A stretch of 64,000 bases of DNA, taken from contig JAMWZY010000008.1 of assembly GCA_024281825.1 (NCBI GenBank), forward strand, positions 62,001 through 126,000. The letters are read 5' to 3'. The DNA is from Nitrosomonas sp. GTDB taxonomy: Bacteria > Pseudomonadota > Gammaproteobacteria > Burkholderiales > Nitrosomonadaceae. The notes beneath the pieces were generated by a model. The model saw only the letters and a list, made by a program, of their open reading frames with translations, did no database searches and was not told the origin of the DNA. Position 1 is the stretch's first letter. Every line of letters starts with the position of its first letter. The position numbers and the translations under genes are program-made. This document shows, piece after piece, positions 11,228 through 21,088 of the stretch.

Positions 11228-11725
11228 TTATTGTTTCAAAGCAGCCATCGCTGCATCGTAGTTGGGTTCATCGGCGATTTCCGGTACCAGTTCGGCATGA
11301 ATGATCTTGTCAGATTCATCAAGAACAATCACAGCACGTGCCGTAATTCCACCAAATGCACTATCTCCAATTAGGACACCATAATCCTTCATAAACTTAG
11401 CGCCACGCATGGTCGAAAGCGTAACCACCTTATCCAAACCTTCGGCATCGGTAAAACGACTCATGGCAAACGGTAAATCCGCAGCAATGATCAATACCAC
11501 GGTATTTTCCATGTTGCTGGCTTGTTGATTAAATTTCCGGGTCGATAGCGCACACACGGGTGTATCCAAGCTTGGCACAATATTCAACACTTTTTTCTTG
11601 CCAGCAAAATTTGCCAGCGTGACATCAATCAAATCCCTATTTACTAGGGAAAAAGCCGGTGCTTTTTGTCCCACTTGAGGAAAAACACCTTCAATTTTAA
11701 TAGGCTTGCCTTTCAATGTAACCAT
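11228..11725 (-). CDS. tpx: Thiol peroxidase, apparently one-cysteine type
   Basis: 165 residues, full length for Tpx (atypical 2-Cys peroxiredoxin), which reduces hydroperoxides. The peroxidatic site PSLDTPVC (Cys58) and the [10 protein letters not shown] block are conserved. The usual resolving cysteine (RFCGAEG in E. coli) is a threonine here: RFTDAEG, Thr92. Cys58 is the only cysteine in the protein, so it cannot form the normal internal disulphide and would need an outside thiol. A good GAGGT ribosome site precedes ATG 11725. The gene sits inside the gcv operon between gcvPA and gcvPB and is probably co-transcribed. Confidence 0.92.
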   Translation of the reverse strand: MVTLKGKPIKIEGVFPQVGQKAPAFSLVNRDLIDVTLANFAGKKKVLNIVPSLDTPVCALSTRKFNQQASNMENTVVLIIAADLPFAMSRFTDAEGLDKVVTLSTMRGAKFMKDYGVLIGDSAFGGITARAVIVLDESDKIIHAELVPEIADEPNYDAAMAALKQ

Positions 11726-11761
11726 AATTTACCTCTATCAATCAGTTAGCAAACAAATGTA

Positions 11762-13114
11762 TTAGCTTAAAATTTGCTTCAATGCCTGTGCATAACTCTG
11801 CAAATCTGCTGAAGTTTTAGTTTCCGTAGCACATACCAGTAGCGCATTACCTAGTTCAGGATAGTATCCGTATAAATCCAATCCACCGAGAATACCTTGC
11901 TGTTTTAGCTTGGATAACACATCGGCAGCCGTTTTAGGCAATGTCAGGGTAGTTTCGTGAAAAGCTGGCGTATCGAAAGTTCTCTTCACACCATTTAAGG
12001 ATTCAAGTTGTTCAACCAAATCCAATGTATTGGCATGTGATTGCGCCGCTACCCGACGTAATCCTTCTGGCCCAATTAATGACATATAAATAGTTGCAGC
12101 CGTCACCATCAATCCTTGGTTGGTACAAATATTAGAAGTAGCTTTAGAACGGCGAATATGCTGTTCACGTGCTTGCAGTGTCAATACGAATCCTTCCTTG
12201 TTATCCAAGTCGGTCGTGCGGCCGATGATACGACCAGGCATTTGACGCACCAGCGCATTTTTACAGGCCATGAAACCGAAATAGGGACCACCACTAGAAA
12301 GTGGAATACCTAAAGGTTGGCCTTCACCCACCGCGATATCAGCACCTTTACTACCCCATTCACCCGGTGGTTTTAACAAGGCCAGCGCAGTCGGATTAAC
12401 CACGCCAATCGCAAAACCATTATTTTTATGCGCCCAATCGGTGAGTTCATCGACTCGCTCCAATACTCCAAAAAAATTGGGTTGCGGAATAACCAGCGCC
12501 GCGAATTCATCTTTACCAAATTTCGACAAAGATTCTGGTAAAACTTGCCCCGATTGAATATCAAAAGGAACTTCTAAAACTTCAATCTTTTGGTTGCTGA
12601 CAATCGCTTGCACAACTTGACGATAAACTGGATGGACAGTTCTTGGGATCAAGATGCGGCGCGATGTTTTGTGTGAACGTACCGCCATCAAAGCAGCTTC
12701 TGCCAGCGCAGTTGCACCATCGTACATACTGGCATTGGATACATCCATGCCCGTCAATGAAGCCATCATCGACTGATATTCATAGAGCAATTGCAATGTA
12801 CCTTGACTGGCTTCGGCTTGGTATGGCGTGTACGAAGAATAGAATTCGCCACGCGTGGTTATCTGCCATACAGCCGCAGGAATATGATGCTCGTAAGCGC
12901 CGGCCCCAATAAAGTTTTGATAAAAACCGTCTTTGTTAGCGCGCTCCATCATCAACCGGGTAATTTCCATCTCGCTCAAACCGGCAGGAACACCCGTCAA
13001 TTGGCCACTGACCAGTTCCTTCGGGATTTCATCAAACAGTTCTTCAATGGTCTTTGCGCCAATGCTGTTGAGCATTTCGGCGACATCTTCTTCAGTATGT
13101 GGAATAAACGGCAT
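11762..13114 (-). CDS. gcvPA: Glycine dehydrogenase (decarboxylating) subunit 1
   Basis: 450 residues, the normal size for the alpha subunit of the two-subunit P-protein. It opens with the conserved [15 protein letters not shown] segment and contains [13 protein letters not shown] and [14 protein letters not shown], typical of GcvPA. The alpha subunit carries no PLP lysine of its own but completes the active site formed with GcvPB. It lies 63 bases after gcvH and upstream of tpx. Confidence 0.93.
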   Translation of the reverse strand: MPFIPHTEEDVAEMLNSIGAKTIEELFDEIPKELVSGQLTGVPAGLSEMEITRLMMERANKDGFYQNFIGAGAYEHHIPAAVWQITTRGEFYSSYTPYQAEASQGTLQLLYEYQSMMASLTGMDVSNASMYDGATALAEAALMAVRSHKTSRRILIPRTVHPVYRQVVQAIVSNQKIEVLEVPFDIQSGQVLPESLSKFGKDEFAALVIPQPNFFGVLERVDELTDWAHKNNGFAIGVVNPTALALLKPPGEWGSKGADIAVGEGQPLGIPLSSGGPYFGFMACKNALVRQMPGRIIGRTTDLDNKEGFVLTLQAREQHIRRSKATSNICTNQGLMVTAATIYMSLIGPEGLRRVAAQSHANTLDLVEQLESLNGVKRTFDTPAFHETTLTLPKTAADVLSKLKQQGILGGLDLYGYYPELGNALLVCATETKTSADLQSYAQALKQILS

Positions 13115-13177
13115 AATGTATTAATAAGGATAAATTGATACTCAAGCAAACATAAGGCTACGTTGGCTTTAATAGGA

Positions 13178-13567
13178 TTAGTGTTCTTCGTTTTCTACCA
13201 ATTCGGTATAAGCCGCAGCACTCAATAGGCCATCAAGTTCTGAAGGATTGCTCGGTTTCATTTTAAAAAGCCAAGCTGAAAAGGCATCTTCGTTAATTTT
13301 TTCGGGCGCATCCACTAAAGGTGAATTAACTGCAACAATTTCACCAGAAATAGGTGCATAGACGTCTGCGGCAGCTTTAACCGATTCAGCGACTGCACAC
13401 TCTTCTTTTTGCTTCAAAGTACGGCCGACTTCGGGTAATTCAATAAATACCATATCACCCAATAATTCTTGTGCATGGCTGGTGATTCCAACTGTCACAG
13501 TACCATCACTTTCGGATTTGACCCATTCGTGGGATTTACTATATTTTAAATCTGCAGGAACTTGCAT
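13178..13567 (-). CDS. gcvH: Glycine cleavage system H protein
   Basis: 129 residues, typical of GcvH. The lipoyl attachment site is [10 protein letters not shown] with Lys64 as the modified residue, followed by the usual [10 protein letters not shown] strand. H-protein shuttles the aminomethyl intermediate between the P, T and L proteins. It follows gcvT by 41 bases in the same operon. The L protein (dihydrolipoamide dehydrogenase) is not encoded here, which is normal because it is shared with other complexes. Confidence 0.96.
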   Translation of the reverse strand: MQVPADLKYSKSHEWVKSESDGTVTVGITSHAQELLGDMVFIELPEVGRTLKQKEECAVAESVKAAADVYAPISGEIVAVNSPLVDAPEKINEDAFSAWLFKMKPSNPSELDGLLSAAAYTELVENEEH

Positions 13568-13608
13568 TTATGACTCCAGGTTAAAGGTAATAGTTTGTCG
13601 TTATCGGA

Positions 13609-14700
13609 TTAAACCAGCACTTTTCCGTTGCGTACGAAAGGATATTTTACCACTTTAGCGCGCAGCTTTTTATCGCGCACTACGACATCCACTTCGTCGC
13701 CAACTGAAACTGCGATGGGTACTCGCGCTAAAGCAATTGATTGATTCATTGTGGGTGAAAAGCCGCCGCTCGTGATTTCTCCCTGATGTTCCACACCGTC
13801 TCGCTGCATCACCACTTGTTGATGACTACGCAATACACCACGATCTAGCAGCACCAACCCGACAAGATGATGAGTAACTGGAGTATCCGATAACACCTGT
13901 TTGCCAATAAAATCACGTTCTGTTTTCAAATCAACTGTCCAAGCCAAACCTGATTCCATGGGATGTTTGGTTTCATCCATATCCTGACCGTATAAATTCA
14001 TACCGGCTTCCAAACGCAACGTATCCCGCGCACCCAGTCCAGCAGGTACAACACCAACGGCATGCAATGCTTGCCAGAGTTTTGGCGCTTCAGCAGCGGG
14101 CAAAATAATTTCAAAACCATCTTCTCCGGTATAACCGGTACGGGCAATAAAATATGGCCCCACTTCAACGGATTGGAATTGTTTTAATGCTTCGGTGGCA
14201 ACTTGCGATCCAGCAATCACTTCCCAGACTTTTGCGCGGGCATTTGGGCCTTGTACTGCAATCATCGCCAAATCTCGACGCGGCGTAATTTCCAAATCAA
14301 CCGCATAATCATCACGTTGTTTTTGCATCCAAGCAACGTCTTTATCCGCAGTACCGGCATTGACCACAATCCGGAACCATGTTTCGGATAAAAAATAAAT
14401 GATAAGGTCGTCAATGATACCGCCCTGTGGCGTCAGCATACAGGAATAAAGGGCTTTACCAGGAATAGTCAACTTATCAACATTATTAGCGACCAGTTGA
14501 CGCAAAAAACCCCGAACATTATTACCCTTGATATCTACCGGTAGCATATGCGACACATCAAACATACCAGCATCCTGGCGTACCTTATGATGCTCATCAA
14601 GTTGTGAACCATAGTGCAGCGGCATATCCCAACCGCCGAAATCTACCATTTTGGCGTTCATGTCACGATGAGCTTGATTAAGGGGTGTCGTTTTTAACAC
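13609..14700 (-). CDS. gcvT: Glycine cleavage system T protein (aminomethyltransferase)
   Basis: 363 residues. The start is GTG 14700, preceded at good distance by GGGAG (minus strand, around 14710). N-terminal [16 protein letters not shown] and DVSHM, and the later [13 protein letters not shown] and [14 protein letters not shown], are hallmark T-protein segments for binding tetrahydrofolate. The enzyme releases ammonia and forms 5,10-methylene-THF. First gene of the gcvT-gcvH-gcvPA-tpx-gcvPB-kinase operon, directly behind the glycine riboswitch. Confidence 0.96.
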   Translation of the reverse strand: MLKTTPLNQAHRDMNAKMVDFGGWDMPLHYGSQLDEHHKVRQDAGMFDVSHMLPVDIKGNNVRGFLRQLVANNVDKLTIPGKALYSCMLTPQGGIIDDLIIYFLSETWFRIVVNAGTADKDVAWMQKQRDDYAVDLEITPRRDLAMIAVQGPNARAKVWEVIAGSQVATEALKQFQSVEVGPYFIARTGYTGEDGFEIILPAAEAPKLWQALHAVGVVPAGLGARDTLRLEAGMNLYGQDMDETKHPMESGLAWTVDLKTERDFIGKQVLSDTPVTHHLVGLVLLDRGVLRSHQQVVMQRDGVEHQGEITSGGFSPTMNQSIALARVPIAVSVGDEVDVVVRDKKLRAKVVKYPFVRNGKVLV

Positions 14701-14715
14701 GGATTATTCTCCCGA

Positions 14716-14747
14716 AAAATAAAAAGTCATTACGTTATGACGTAACG
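14716..14747 (-). terminator. Terminator-like expression platform of the glycine riboswitch
   Basis: On the minus strand an 8-bp stem (plus-strand arms 14728-14735 and 14740-14747, one G-U pair, loop of four) is followed by TTTTTATTTTT. This lies between aptamer 2 and the gcvT ribosome site, where an intrinsic terminator controlled by the riboswitch would be expected. Confidence 0.65.
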
Positions 14748-14940
14748 CCCCTCTGTCCTTTTTACCTGAGAGATTGACAGATGATTATCCGCGTGCCCCT
14801 TCGGTGGCCAGAAATATATTCTCGGCGCTCTCCAGATTGCCCCTTCTAAACGGTTTTACGGAACGAAATCGTACCTGCCTGAGCGATTCCGGGGGGTTAC
14901 GCCTTCGGCGGTGCTAAAATAAATACAGCACACTCTTCTG
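14748..14940 (-). ncRNA. Tandem glycine riboswitch
   Basis: Read on the minus strand, two copies of the glycine aptamer core are visible. Aptamer 1 (about 14843-14940) has GCACCGCCGAAGG and GCTCAGGCAGG. Aptamer 2 (about 14748-14838) has GGAGAGCGCC, CCACCGAAGGGGCA and CTCTCAGGTAAAAAGGACAG. The GCACCGAAGG and CTCTCAGGYAAAAGGAC signatures define this class. Two aptamers in series before gcvT is the classic arrangement; glycine binding normally switches the operon on. Confidence 0.93.
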
Positions 14941-15090
14941 TTTAGATGGAAATAGCAAAGCCAGAACTATACCTTAAGAACAGCGGTTTATTCAAGATGA
15001 TGCGAAAAACTTTATCTTGATCAATACATCACAACCAATTGAAAGAATTAATCAACCAGGAATTAGCTTTCACAAAATATAAATAAATTT

Positions 15091-15140
15091 AGAGGCTGTA
15101 GTCGATTAACTTAACAACTCAGTTAAGCTGCTACAGCTCT
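15091..15140. repeat. Long imperfect hairpin in intergenic DNA
   Basis: An outer stem (AGAG-CTGTAG against CTACAGCTCT, one bulged G) encloses an inner perfect stem CTTAAC/GTTAAG with a six-base loop. It lies between the riboswitch and the ferritin-like gene. No gene feeds directly into it, so a terminator role is not obvious. The flanking bases 14941-15090 and 15141-15330 show nothing else I can name. Confidence 0.5.
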
Positions 15141-15346
15141 AATTAAAAATTTATTGGTCACAATTCCTGATACTCTTTATTTATTGCTAACAGATGATAA
15201 AAAAGAATTGGCTTCCTCATATTTAGATAAAATAAAACCAAGGCATTCCAGGATATGATTATTCCCATCAGTACTAATAGATCAAGTAACATTCATCTAT
15301 TAATACTTTCGTATGTTGCTATAAAATGAAAAGGGGAGATTAAAAG

Positions 15347-15637
15347 ATGTCTAATGAAGGTTATCACGAGCCTATTGATGAGCTATCCGAGAAAACCCGT
15401 GACATGCACCGGGCAATCGTATCGTTAATGGAAGAATTGGAAGCGGTTGATTGGTACAATCAGCGTGTTGACGCATGCAAGGATCCGGAACTCAAGGCTA
15501 TTCTTGCACATAATCGCGACGAGGAAAAAGAACACGCGGCCATGGTCTTAGAGTGGATCCGCCGACAGGATTCCAAATTTGATCAAGAATTAAAGGATTA
15601 TTTATTCACTGACAAAAAACTTGGTGGACATCATTAA
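15347..15637 (+). CDS. Encapsulin-type ferritin-like protein (EncFtn), stand-alone
   Basis: 96 residues with a strong ribosome site (GGGGAG, eight bases before ATG). The sequence matches the encapsulated-ferritin family core: MEELEAVDWYNQRVDA, then AHNRDEEKEHAAM. By alignment from memory with the Rhodospirillum rubrum protein, the ferroxidase ligands correspond to Glu30, Glu60 and His63, with Trp36 and Tyr37 also kept. EncFtn forms decameric rings that oxidise Fe(II) and usually works inside an encapsulin shell. Here the protein ends soon after the second helix (DKKLGGHH), no encapsulin-targeting tail is recognisable, and no encapsulin gene is adjacent. I infer a free iron oxidase or iron-binding protein. 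Confidence 0.85.
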   Translation: MSNEGYHEPIDELSEKTRDMHRAIVSLMEELEAVDWYNQRVDACKDPELKAILAHNRDEEKEHAAMVLEWIRRQDSKFDQELKDYLFTDKKLGGHH

Positions 15638-15701
15638 ATTAGGGTTTATAGAGATATATGATTTACTCTAAGTCCAATTTAGTCAATTAGATAATCTAGG
15701 T

Positions 15702-15777
15702 TGGTGGCGAATCAGGGATTTGAACCCCGGACCAACGGATTATGATTCCGCTGCTCTAACCACTGAGCTAATTCGCC
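15702..15777 (-). tRNA. tRNA with CAU anticodon, probably elongator tRNA-Met
   Basis: A full cloverleaf of 76 bases on the minus strand with encoded CCA. Acceptor arms GGCGAAT/ATTCGCC pair, the D-arm is TAGCTCAGTGGTTAGAGCA, the anticodon stem GCGGA/TCCGT encloses ATCATAA, and the T-arm contains GGTTCAAATCC. The GCAGCGGAATCATAATCCG block is common in proteobacterial elongator tRNA-Met. The lysidine-modified tRNA-Ile2 also has a CAU anticodon and is not fully excluded. Confidence 0.93.
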
Positions 15778-16000
15778 TGTGTTTCAAATGCAAGGTTGCG
15801 ATTTTGCCTATCAATGGATTGTCTTGTCAAGACAAGTAAGATGATTTGTTAAAATCATGTTTAGAAAGGGGCGGTTATTTCGTGATATATTCATGTTCGC
15901 CTAACTATTATTATAGATAGTAGATAGTTGCAATACCAACTCTCATAGTCGCCCCCGTTTAATTTTAAGTAACCGTATTTTATAAAATCTTTATCTCTCT

Positions 16001-17167
16001 ATGAAATTCGATATCGTTGTTGTCGGCGGTGGATTAGTTGGTTTATGCTTAGCGGTTGCTCTGAAAGAAAGCGGTTTTAAAATAGCTTTAATAGAACCTC
16101 ATGCGCCAACGCCAATCCCGCAAGATCTCAGTTGGGATAGCCGTGTTTATGCAATCAGCCCAGGAAGCGCTGATTTCTTAACTCAATTAGGAATCTGGCA
16201 ACTAATGGCTAATGAGCGAATTACGCCTGTTTATGACATGGCGGTATTCGGGGATGATCATTGTGCACAAATTGACTTTAGTGCGTATGAAATCGGTTTG
16301 CCGCAATTGGCCTATATCGTAGAAAATCGCCAATTACAAAATTCTGCGTGGAATACACTTAAAGCAGACAATGAAAATGTGCATCTATTTTCTCAAAAAT
16401 GCACTTCGATAGAGTTCTTAGACTCGCATGTTACCCTTCAATTAGAAAACAGTAATCAACTTGAAGCAGCCTTGATTGTTGGTGCAGATGGCATTAACTC
16501 ATGGGTACGTAATCAGACTGACATTCGTGCATCAAAAAAATCTTACCAGCAGATTGGCGTGGTGGCTAATTTTGAAACCGAATTGTCGCACCGCCATATT
16601 GCACGGCAATGGTTCAGACGCGATGGGATTCTCGCATTTTTGCCGCTTCCTGAAAAAAAAGTCTCCATTGTTTGGTCTACCAGCGAACACCACGCGCATC
16701 AGCTATGTCAGCTAGCCCTAGAAGAGTTATGTCACCAGATACAAGAAGCATCCTTTAATCAATTAGGAAAAATGAAGCTCATCACACCACCAGTTGGATT
16801 TCCATTAAATTCTTTGCATGTAGAGCCACTGGTCAAATCACGTCTTGTATTAATCGGTGATGCTGCACATGGCATTCATCCACTCGCGGGGCAAGGGGTC
16901 AATCTTGGGTTACGGGATGTCCGGGAACTCGTTCGCATTTTAAATTCTCAAGTCGCACAATCAGATTGCGGTGATTACATGATGTTGCGACGTTATGAAA
17001 TCGCTCGCAAAGAAGATATAGTAGCGCTTGAATGGGTAACTGATGGATTACAGAAACTATTTAATAATCCCAATCCGACAATAGCGCGCTTGAGGAATCT
17101 GGGACTTGAAATAACTAATCGCTTACCACTCATCAAAAACCACCTCATGCAACACGCCTTAAACTAA
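16001..17167 (+). CDS. ubiH: UbiH/UbiF/Coq6-family FAD monooxygenase
   Basis: 388 residues. The N-terminal FAD-binding motif VVVGGGLVGLCLA and the second FAD motif VLIGDAAHGIHPLAGQGVNLGLRDV are intact, with the mid-chain GADGINSWVR also present. Members hydroxylate the ubiquinone ring at the membrane. Which ring position this one acts on (UbiH- or UbiF/UbiL-like) cannot be fixed by eye; the window also holds a Coq7-type hydroxylase at 55362, so UbiF activity is probably not needed. Followed by dsbC after an 18-base gap, likely as one transcript. Confidence 0.87.
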   Translation: MKFDIVVVGGGLVGLCLAVALKESGFKIALIEPHAPTPIPQDLSWDSRVYAISPGSADFLTQLGIWQLMANERITPVYDMAVFGDDHCAQIDFSAYEIGLPQLAYIVENRQLQNSAWNTLKADNENVHLFSQKCTSIEFLDSHVTLQLENSNQLEAALIVGADGINSWVRNQTDIRASKKSYQQIGVVANFETELSHRHIARQWFRRDGILAFLPLPEKKVSIVWSTSEHHAHQLCQLALEELCHQIQEASFNQLGKMKLITPPVGFPLNSLHVEPLVKSRLVLIGDAAHGIHPLAGQGVNLGLRDVRELVRILNSQVAQSDCGDYMMLRRYEIARKEDIVALEWVTDGLQKLFNNPNPTIARLRNLGLEITNRLPLIKNHLMQHALN

Positions 17168-17185
17168 TTTTTTTGGAGAATACAA

Positions 17186-17926
17186 TTGATCATCGCACGT
17201 CCAATCCAACTTATTTATTTCTTCATCTTCCTTTCAACTGTATGTTCCCCAATCGCTCATGCAAATGAAGAAGCAATAAAAAAAAGCGTTCAATCCCATT
17301 TTGGAGGACATAAAATTGATAGCTTAAAAAAAACACCCTATCTCAATGGAATTTATGAGGTCGTGGTAGGAGATGAAGTTTTCTATACTGATGAAAAAGC
17401 GAATTATTTCTTTTTTGGGCATTTAGTAGATGCAAAAACCCGAACGAGCATGACCCACGAAAGAATCGAGCAGATTAAAGCAGCACGCCGTATTCCGTTA
17501 GAATCATTACCCTTAAAATCTGCTATCAAGATTGTCAAAGGTGACGGTAAGCGACACGTAGCTATATTTACCGACCCCAATTGTCCTTACTGCAAACAAT
17601 TAGAGAAAGAATTACTGAATATTACCAACACCACGATTTATATATTGCTCTATCCCGTTTTGAATGGATCCATGGAAGTCTCTAAAAAGATTTGGTGCGC
17701 TGATAATCAAATCAAAGCGTGGGATGATTTTATGTTAAGAGGTGTAACACCTTCTGACAAGGAATGTGAAACACCTCTGGAATTACTCGTTAAAGCGGGT
17801 CGGGATAACAAAGTGTCAGGAACACCTACATTGATTTTTGCAGATGGCACGATCGTTGGTGGCATGATCCCTGCTGCTGCTATTGAAGAAAAACTCAATA
17901 GCGCTATCGAAGAAAAAAGAAAATAA
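17186..17926 (+). CDS. dsbC: Thiol:disulphide interchange protein DsbC
   Basis: 246 residues starting at TTG 17186, with GGAG about nine bases before it. A signal peptide runs to about SPIAHA. The N-terminal dimerisation domain is followed by a thioredoxin fold with active site DPNCPYCKQL and the cis-proline region SGTPTLIFADG. DsbC isomerises wrong disulphides in periplasmic proteins; AmoB and the many cytochromes of ammonia oxidisers are plausible clients (inference). Downstream of ubiH. Confidence 0.93.
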   Translation: MIIARPIQLIYFFIFLSTVCSPIAHANEEAIKKSVQSHFGGHKIDSLKKTPYLNGIYEVVVGDEVFYTDEKANYFFFGHLVDAKTRTSMTHERIEQIKAARRIPLESLPLKSAIKIVKGDGKRHVAIFTDPNCPYCKQLEKELLNITNTTIYILLYPVLNGSMEVSKKIWCADNQIKAWDDFMLRGVTPSDKECETPLELLVKAGRDNKVSGTPTLIFADGTIVGGMIPAAAIEEKLNSAIEEKRK

Positions 17927-18030
17927 TTCACGTGCTAGACTACGCAGAATCGTCACAAGCAATTCATCAAGTACGGTTCTGCTAATTAATACTACCAAGG
18001 TTTAGACCAGCCAGATATTAATAATAATAT

Positions 18031-18046
18031 CTAGCGCGTGCGCTAG
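18031..18046. repeat. Short GC-rich palindrome
   Basis: CTAGCGC-GT-GCGCTAG, a perfect 7-bp inverted repeat in the 208-base gap between the converging dsbC and esterase genes. No T-run follows on either strand, so it is not a clear intrinsic terminator. Confidence 0.5.
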
Positions 18047-18134
18047 TTCAGATCAAAGCTAATCCAGATAAAGCTTTTACCAACCTCCCTATCTTTTCCC
18101 CAAGTGTTGCAAACAAATTCATTTCTTTCTTTAC

Positions 18135-18842
18135 TTATGAAAATACTGCTTGTATCCACCGGCTAATATCGCGCAATTCCTGATTGCATACACTGTGCGC
18201 CATGGGATAATCGTGCCATTCAGGCGTGTATCCTATTGCCTTTATTATCTTTTTTGACTCTACAGCATACGACAGTGGTATTACATCGTCACCAATTCCA
18301 TGTGCCATAAAAATCGGTATTGCGAGGTTTCTCCGATTTACCTCTACTACAAGGGATGCAGAAAGTGACAAATAACATGATAGCGCTAAGATCCCCGCAA
18401 GTGGCTTTGCGTATCTTAGACCTGTTTGCAGAGCTATCACGCCCCCTTGAGAAAATCCAGCTACTATTATTCGTTCAGTTGCTATCCCACTCTCAATTTC
18501 TCGTTCAATCAAAGCTTCAATTGCTTTTTGAGAATGACGAATTCCCAATTCATCTTCATTAACATTAAAATTTGAGTCTTTAATGTCATACCATGCTCGC
18601 ATAACATAGCCCTTATTAATAGTAATGGGCTGTTCCGGCGCATGAGGAAATACAAATCGTATTGATTTACTCAATGGAAGGTTCAGTTGATCAACTATTG
18701 GCACGAAATCATTACCATCTGCGCCCAAACCATGCAACCATATAATTACATATTCTGGCAATTCACCCGTTTCAATTTCAGTTGTCGGCAACAATCCCTG
18801 AAATCCTGATCCAATCTTCATTCTGAAATCTAATTGATACAT
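18135..18842 (-). CDS. Carboxylesterase/phospholipase-type alpha/beta hydrolase
   Basis: 235 residues in the longest form. WLHGLGADGNDF is the oxyanion segment and GFSQGG the nucleophile elbow; GIGDDVIP and MAHSVC supply Asp and His. This is the small carboxylesterase family (YpfH/EstB-like), which cleaves short acyl esters or acyl-protein thioesters. ATG 18842 lies against the amo terminator; ATG 18821 (MKIGSGFQG) gives a 228-residue protein that fits the family better. Neither has a clear ribosome site. Lying just after the amoB terminator, it may receive read-through. Confidence 0.82.
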   Translation of the reverse strand: MYQLDFRMKIGSGFQGLLPTTEIETGELPEYVIIWLHGLGADGNDFVPIVDQLNLPLSKSIRFVFPHAPEQPITINKGYVMRAWYDIKDSNFNVNEDELGIRHSQKAIEALIEREIESGIATERIIVAGFSQGGVIALQTGLRYAKPLAGILALSCYLSLSASLVVEVNRRNLAIPIFMAHGIGDDVIPLSYAVESKKIIKAIGYTPEWHDYPMAHSVCNQELRDISRWIQAVFS

Positions 18843-18845
18843 CGA

Positions 18846-18895
18846 TAAAAACGCCGGTACCCTATCTGTCTTTCGACAGCGGTGTACCGGCGTTT
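18846..18895 (-). terminator. Intrinsic terminator of the amoCAB operon
   Basis: A perfect 12-bp stem (arms 18849-18860 and 18884-18895, AAACGCCGGTAC) encloses a second 5-bp hairpin CTGTC/GACAG. On the minus strand the outer stem runs into five T residues. It lies 27 bases after the amoB stop, a strong rho-independent terminator. Confidence 0.88.
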
Positions 18896-18921
18896 GTGTT
18901 TAAACTAAACCGATCGTTCGG

Positions 18922-20184
18922 TTATAGCTTGGTAAACACTGGAATAACGGCTCCCGCAATACTATTAATATAACGTGTGCCACTTTCATCCCAAGTCATC
19001 AATAAACCACCAAAGCGGCTTTCTGGATCGCCCAACAATGCCATCAGACGTTGTACTTCCCATAACGCATCTTTGGCTTCCATCTTAACTTCGCGTGTTT
19101 CACCAGGTTGAATCGCTCTGTCATCATCCATCGATAAGCCAGTCGCAACCAGTTCTCTCGGATAGTCCGGATCTAAATGTGTTTGACCCAGTTTGTTAAC
19201 AAAACGCACACCCGCTGTAGTGAACTCTCCAATACTAACCGGTGAGTCACCATTGTTGGTGATTTCCATCGTAACACGCAATGCACGTCCAGGTACGTCA
19301 TAGTTCGCATGCGTAACTTTAATCGCTACTGGATTCGGTGCAATCGGTAATGGTTCTACTTTAGATTCACCCGCTTGAATCGGTACTGTGTACGGATGAA
19401 CTGTTTCTGTATAGCGGTATCCACCCCATACAATCGCACAGGTCAGAATCGCAACTGCAAGACCAACTTTCCTATCCGTCGGTGATGTCAGCAATTCGTC
19501 TCCATAGGCCAACAATACACGACTACGCGGCAGAAACATCGGTTTCGCTACAAAGTAACCAATCCAGAAACAGCCAAGACCCAGCCATACCAAGTGCCAG
19601 AATATACCATTGCTGAAATTGAATGTTTCCAGATCAATGTTTTTACCCGTTAACGTGGTAATAGGGTTGGTAAAATCATCCCAGCTGCCTGAAATGTTCA
19701 TCCAAGATGCCGGACCAGCAATCGGACCTGCGTCTTTCACGTTTACCATCGCATGCATGTGATGACGTCCAGGTATACGTGCTTTCAGTTTCACTTCAAA
19801 CTCATAGTCACGTCCAATTTCTAACGGACCTGATATGAATGTCGGATGACCATTCAGCGTGGTGCTCAAACGTACAAACACCGGACTCGGACTTCCCACG
19901 TTAAAAAACGCACGTCCAGGTTTACCTACCGCACGTGGCCAATCTTCTGCCAAGTGAAATTTACCTGTCATCGTAGCAATGTCGTTCACTTTCGTGACTT
20001 TCGGTTGCCATTTCATGTCATACCATTGAATACTACGCATCCGAAGAAACGGCTCTTGCGAACGCTCACCATGAGCTGATGCCGTTTTTACATCTGCTCC
20101 TAACGTCAGTGCTAATGATGCCGCACCTATCGCAGCTCCGTAAAGACCTAACACGCCTAGTTTAAAAATGCTTTTCATATTCAT
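18922..20184 (-). CDS. amoB: Ammonia monooxygenase subunit B
   Basis: 420 residues, the same length as in other betaproteobacterial ammonia oxidisers. A signal peptide ends at TASA, leaving His38 as the first residue of the mature protein; this N-terminal His and the HHMH cluster (141-144) correspond to the copper-B ligands known from particulate methane monooxygenase. Two transmembrane stretches (about 188-210 and 237-257) separate the periplasmic cupredoxin-like domains. The start overlaps the amoA stop (TAATG), so translation is coupled. With AmoA and AmoC it oxidises ammonia to hydroxylamine. Confidence 0.98.
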   Translation of the reverse strand: MNMKSIFKLGVLGLYGAAIGAASLALTLGADVKTASAHGERSQEPFLRMRSIQWYDMKWQPKVTKVNDIATMTGKFHLAEDWPRAVGKPGRAFFNVGSPSPVFVRLSTTLNGHPTFISGPLEIGRDYEFEVKLKARIPGRHHMHAMVNVKDAGPIAGPASWMNISGSWDDFTNPITTLTGKNIDLETFNFSNGIFWHLVWLGLGCFWIGYFVAKPMFLPRSRVLLAYGDELLTSPTDRKVGLAVAILTCAIVWGGYRYTETVHPYTVPIQAGESKVEPLPIAPNPVAIKVTHANYDVPGRALRVTMEITNNGDSPVSIGEFTTAGVRFVNKLGQTHLDPDYPRELVATGLSMDDDRAIQPGETREVKMEAKDALWEVQRLMALLGDPESRFGGLLMTWDESGTRYINSIAGAVIPVFTKL

Positions 20185-21008
20185 TATTTGATCCCCTGTG
20201 CAAAGCCTTTTTCACCAAAAGCAGTTACGTCATTCTTCATAGAAATACGTCCTCTTTCGCCTTTAACATAGTAGAAAGCGGTACAGTAAATTTTACCAAA
20301 ATACCACCATACGCAGAACATCAACATCGATACGAATGCCGAGAAGAACGCAGCAATCACCGTGGTATGACCACCAAACGTACGCAGCGAACCTTGCTCA
20401 ATTAAACGTACATATTCCGGTGTACCAGTACGTACATATAAGAAGCCCGTGTAGTCAGCAACTGATAACAATACGCCTTCTACAACCACTGGTAAGTGGG
20501 TCGGTCCAAATATCGGCCAGTTGCCCGGATAGAAGAACAATCCCCAGAATCCACCGCCTAATAACGCAGTTACCAACCAGTTACCTGTCAACAACATAAT
20601 CGTATCTAACATCAATGCACCAGGAATCATGGTTGATGGCAGTACAAAGTTGATCGGATAGTGTGACCACCAGTAGAATCCCCAGTAACGGGTTAACCAT
20701 TCACCTACCAACAGGCATACGATACACAGTGTCGCACCAAAAGGCAGACGGTAATTTACCCACAAATAGTACATCAATGCCGCGCAATACATAACACCTA
20801 CAATCGGGGTTACTACCGGCCACCATTGACGGTCTTTCCAATCAAGCCAAAAATCCCAGTCACCTGCCAACAGCATAAAGTGCATGTGGAATGTTCCTAC
20901 CAGCAGGATACAAAGAATCGGAAAATACACCGCATCAATGTATCTCGACATCCTTACCGCTTCCGGTGGCATCTTGGCCGCCGCTATAATTTCGTCTGTT
21001 CTACTCAC
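20184..21008 (-). CDS. amoA: Ammonia monooxygenase subunit A
   Basis: 274 residues, a polytopic membrane protein. The start is GTG 21008, preceded by GGGAGGG. Diagnostic stretches include [42 protein letters not shown] and [15 protein letters not shown]. AmoA is the subunit labelled by acetylene in ammonia oxidisers. Its length and [10 protein letters not shown] loop are closer to oligotropha/ureae-type Nitrosomonas and Nitrosospira than to the 276-residue N. europaea form (from memory). Confidence 0.98.
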   Translation of the reverse strand: MSRTDEIIAAAKMPPEAVRMSRYIDAVYFPILCILLVGTFHMHFMLLAGDWDFWLDWKDRQWWPVVTPIVGVMYCAALMYYLWVNYRLPFGATLCIVCLLVGEWLTRYWGFYWWSHYPINFVLPSTMIPGALMLDTIMLLTGNWLVTALLGGGFWGLFFYPGNWPIFGPTHLPVVVEGVLLSVADYTGFLYVRTGTPEYVRLIEQGSLRTFGGHTTVIAAFFSAFVSMLMFCVWWYFGKIYCTAFYYVKGERGRISMKNDVTAFGEKGFAQGIK

Positions 21009-21088
21009 TAGACCCTCCCTTTATTCATTTTATTTAAATTCATAGACCCGATTATTCCCGTGCCTATTTATTCTTTTTCCTCGTTAGC

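Noticed and set aside
15702..15777. Reading the CAU tRNA as tRNA-Ile2
   Set aside because: The anticodon-stem block is the usual one of elongator tRNA-Met; Ile2 is possible but less supported.
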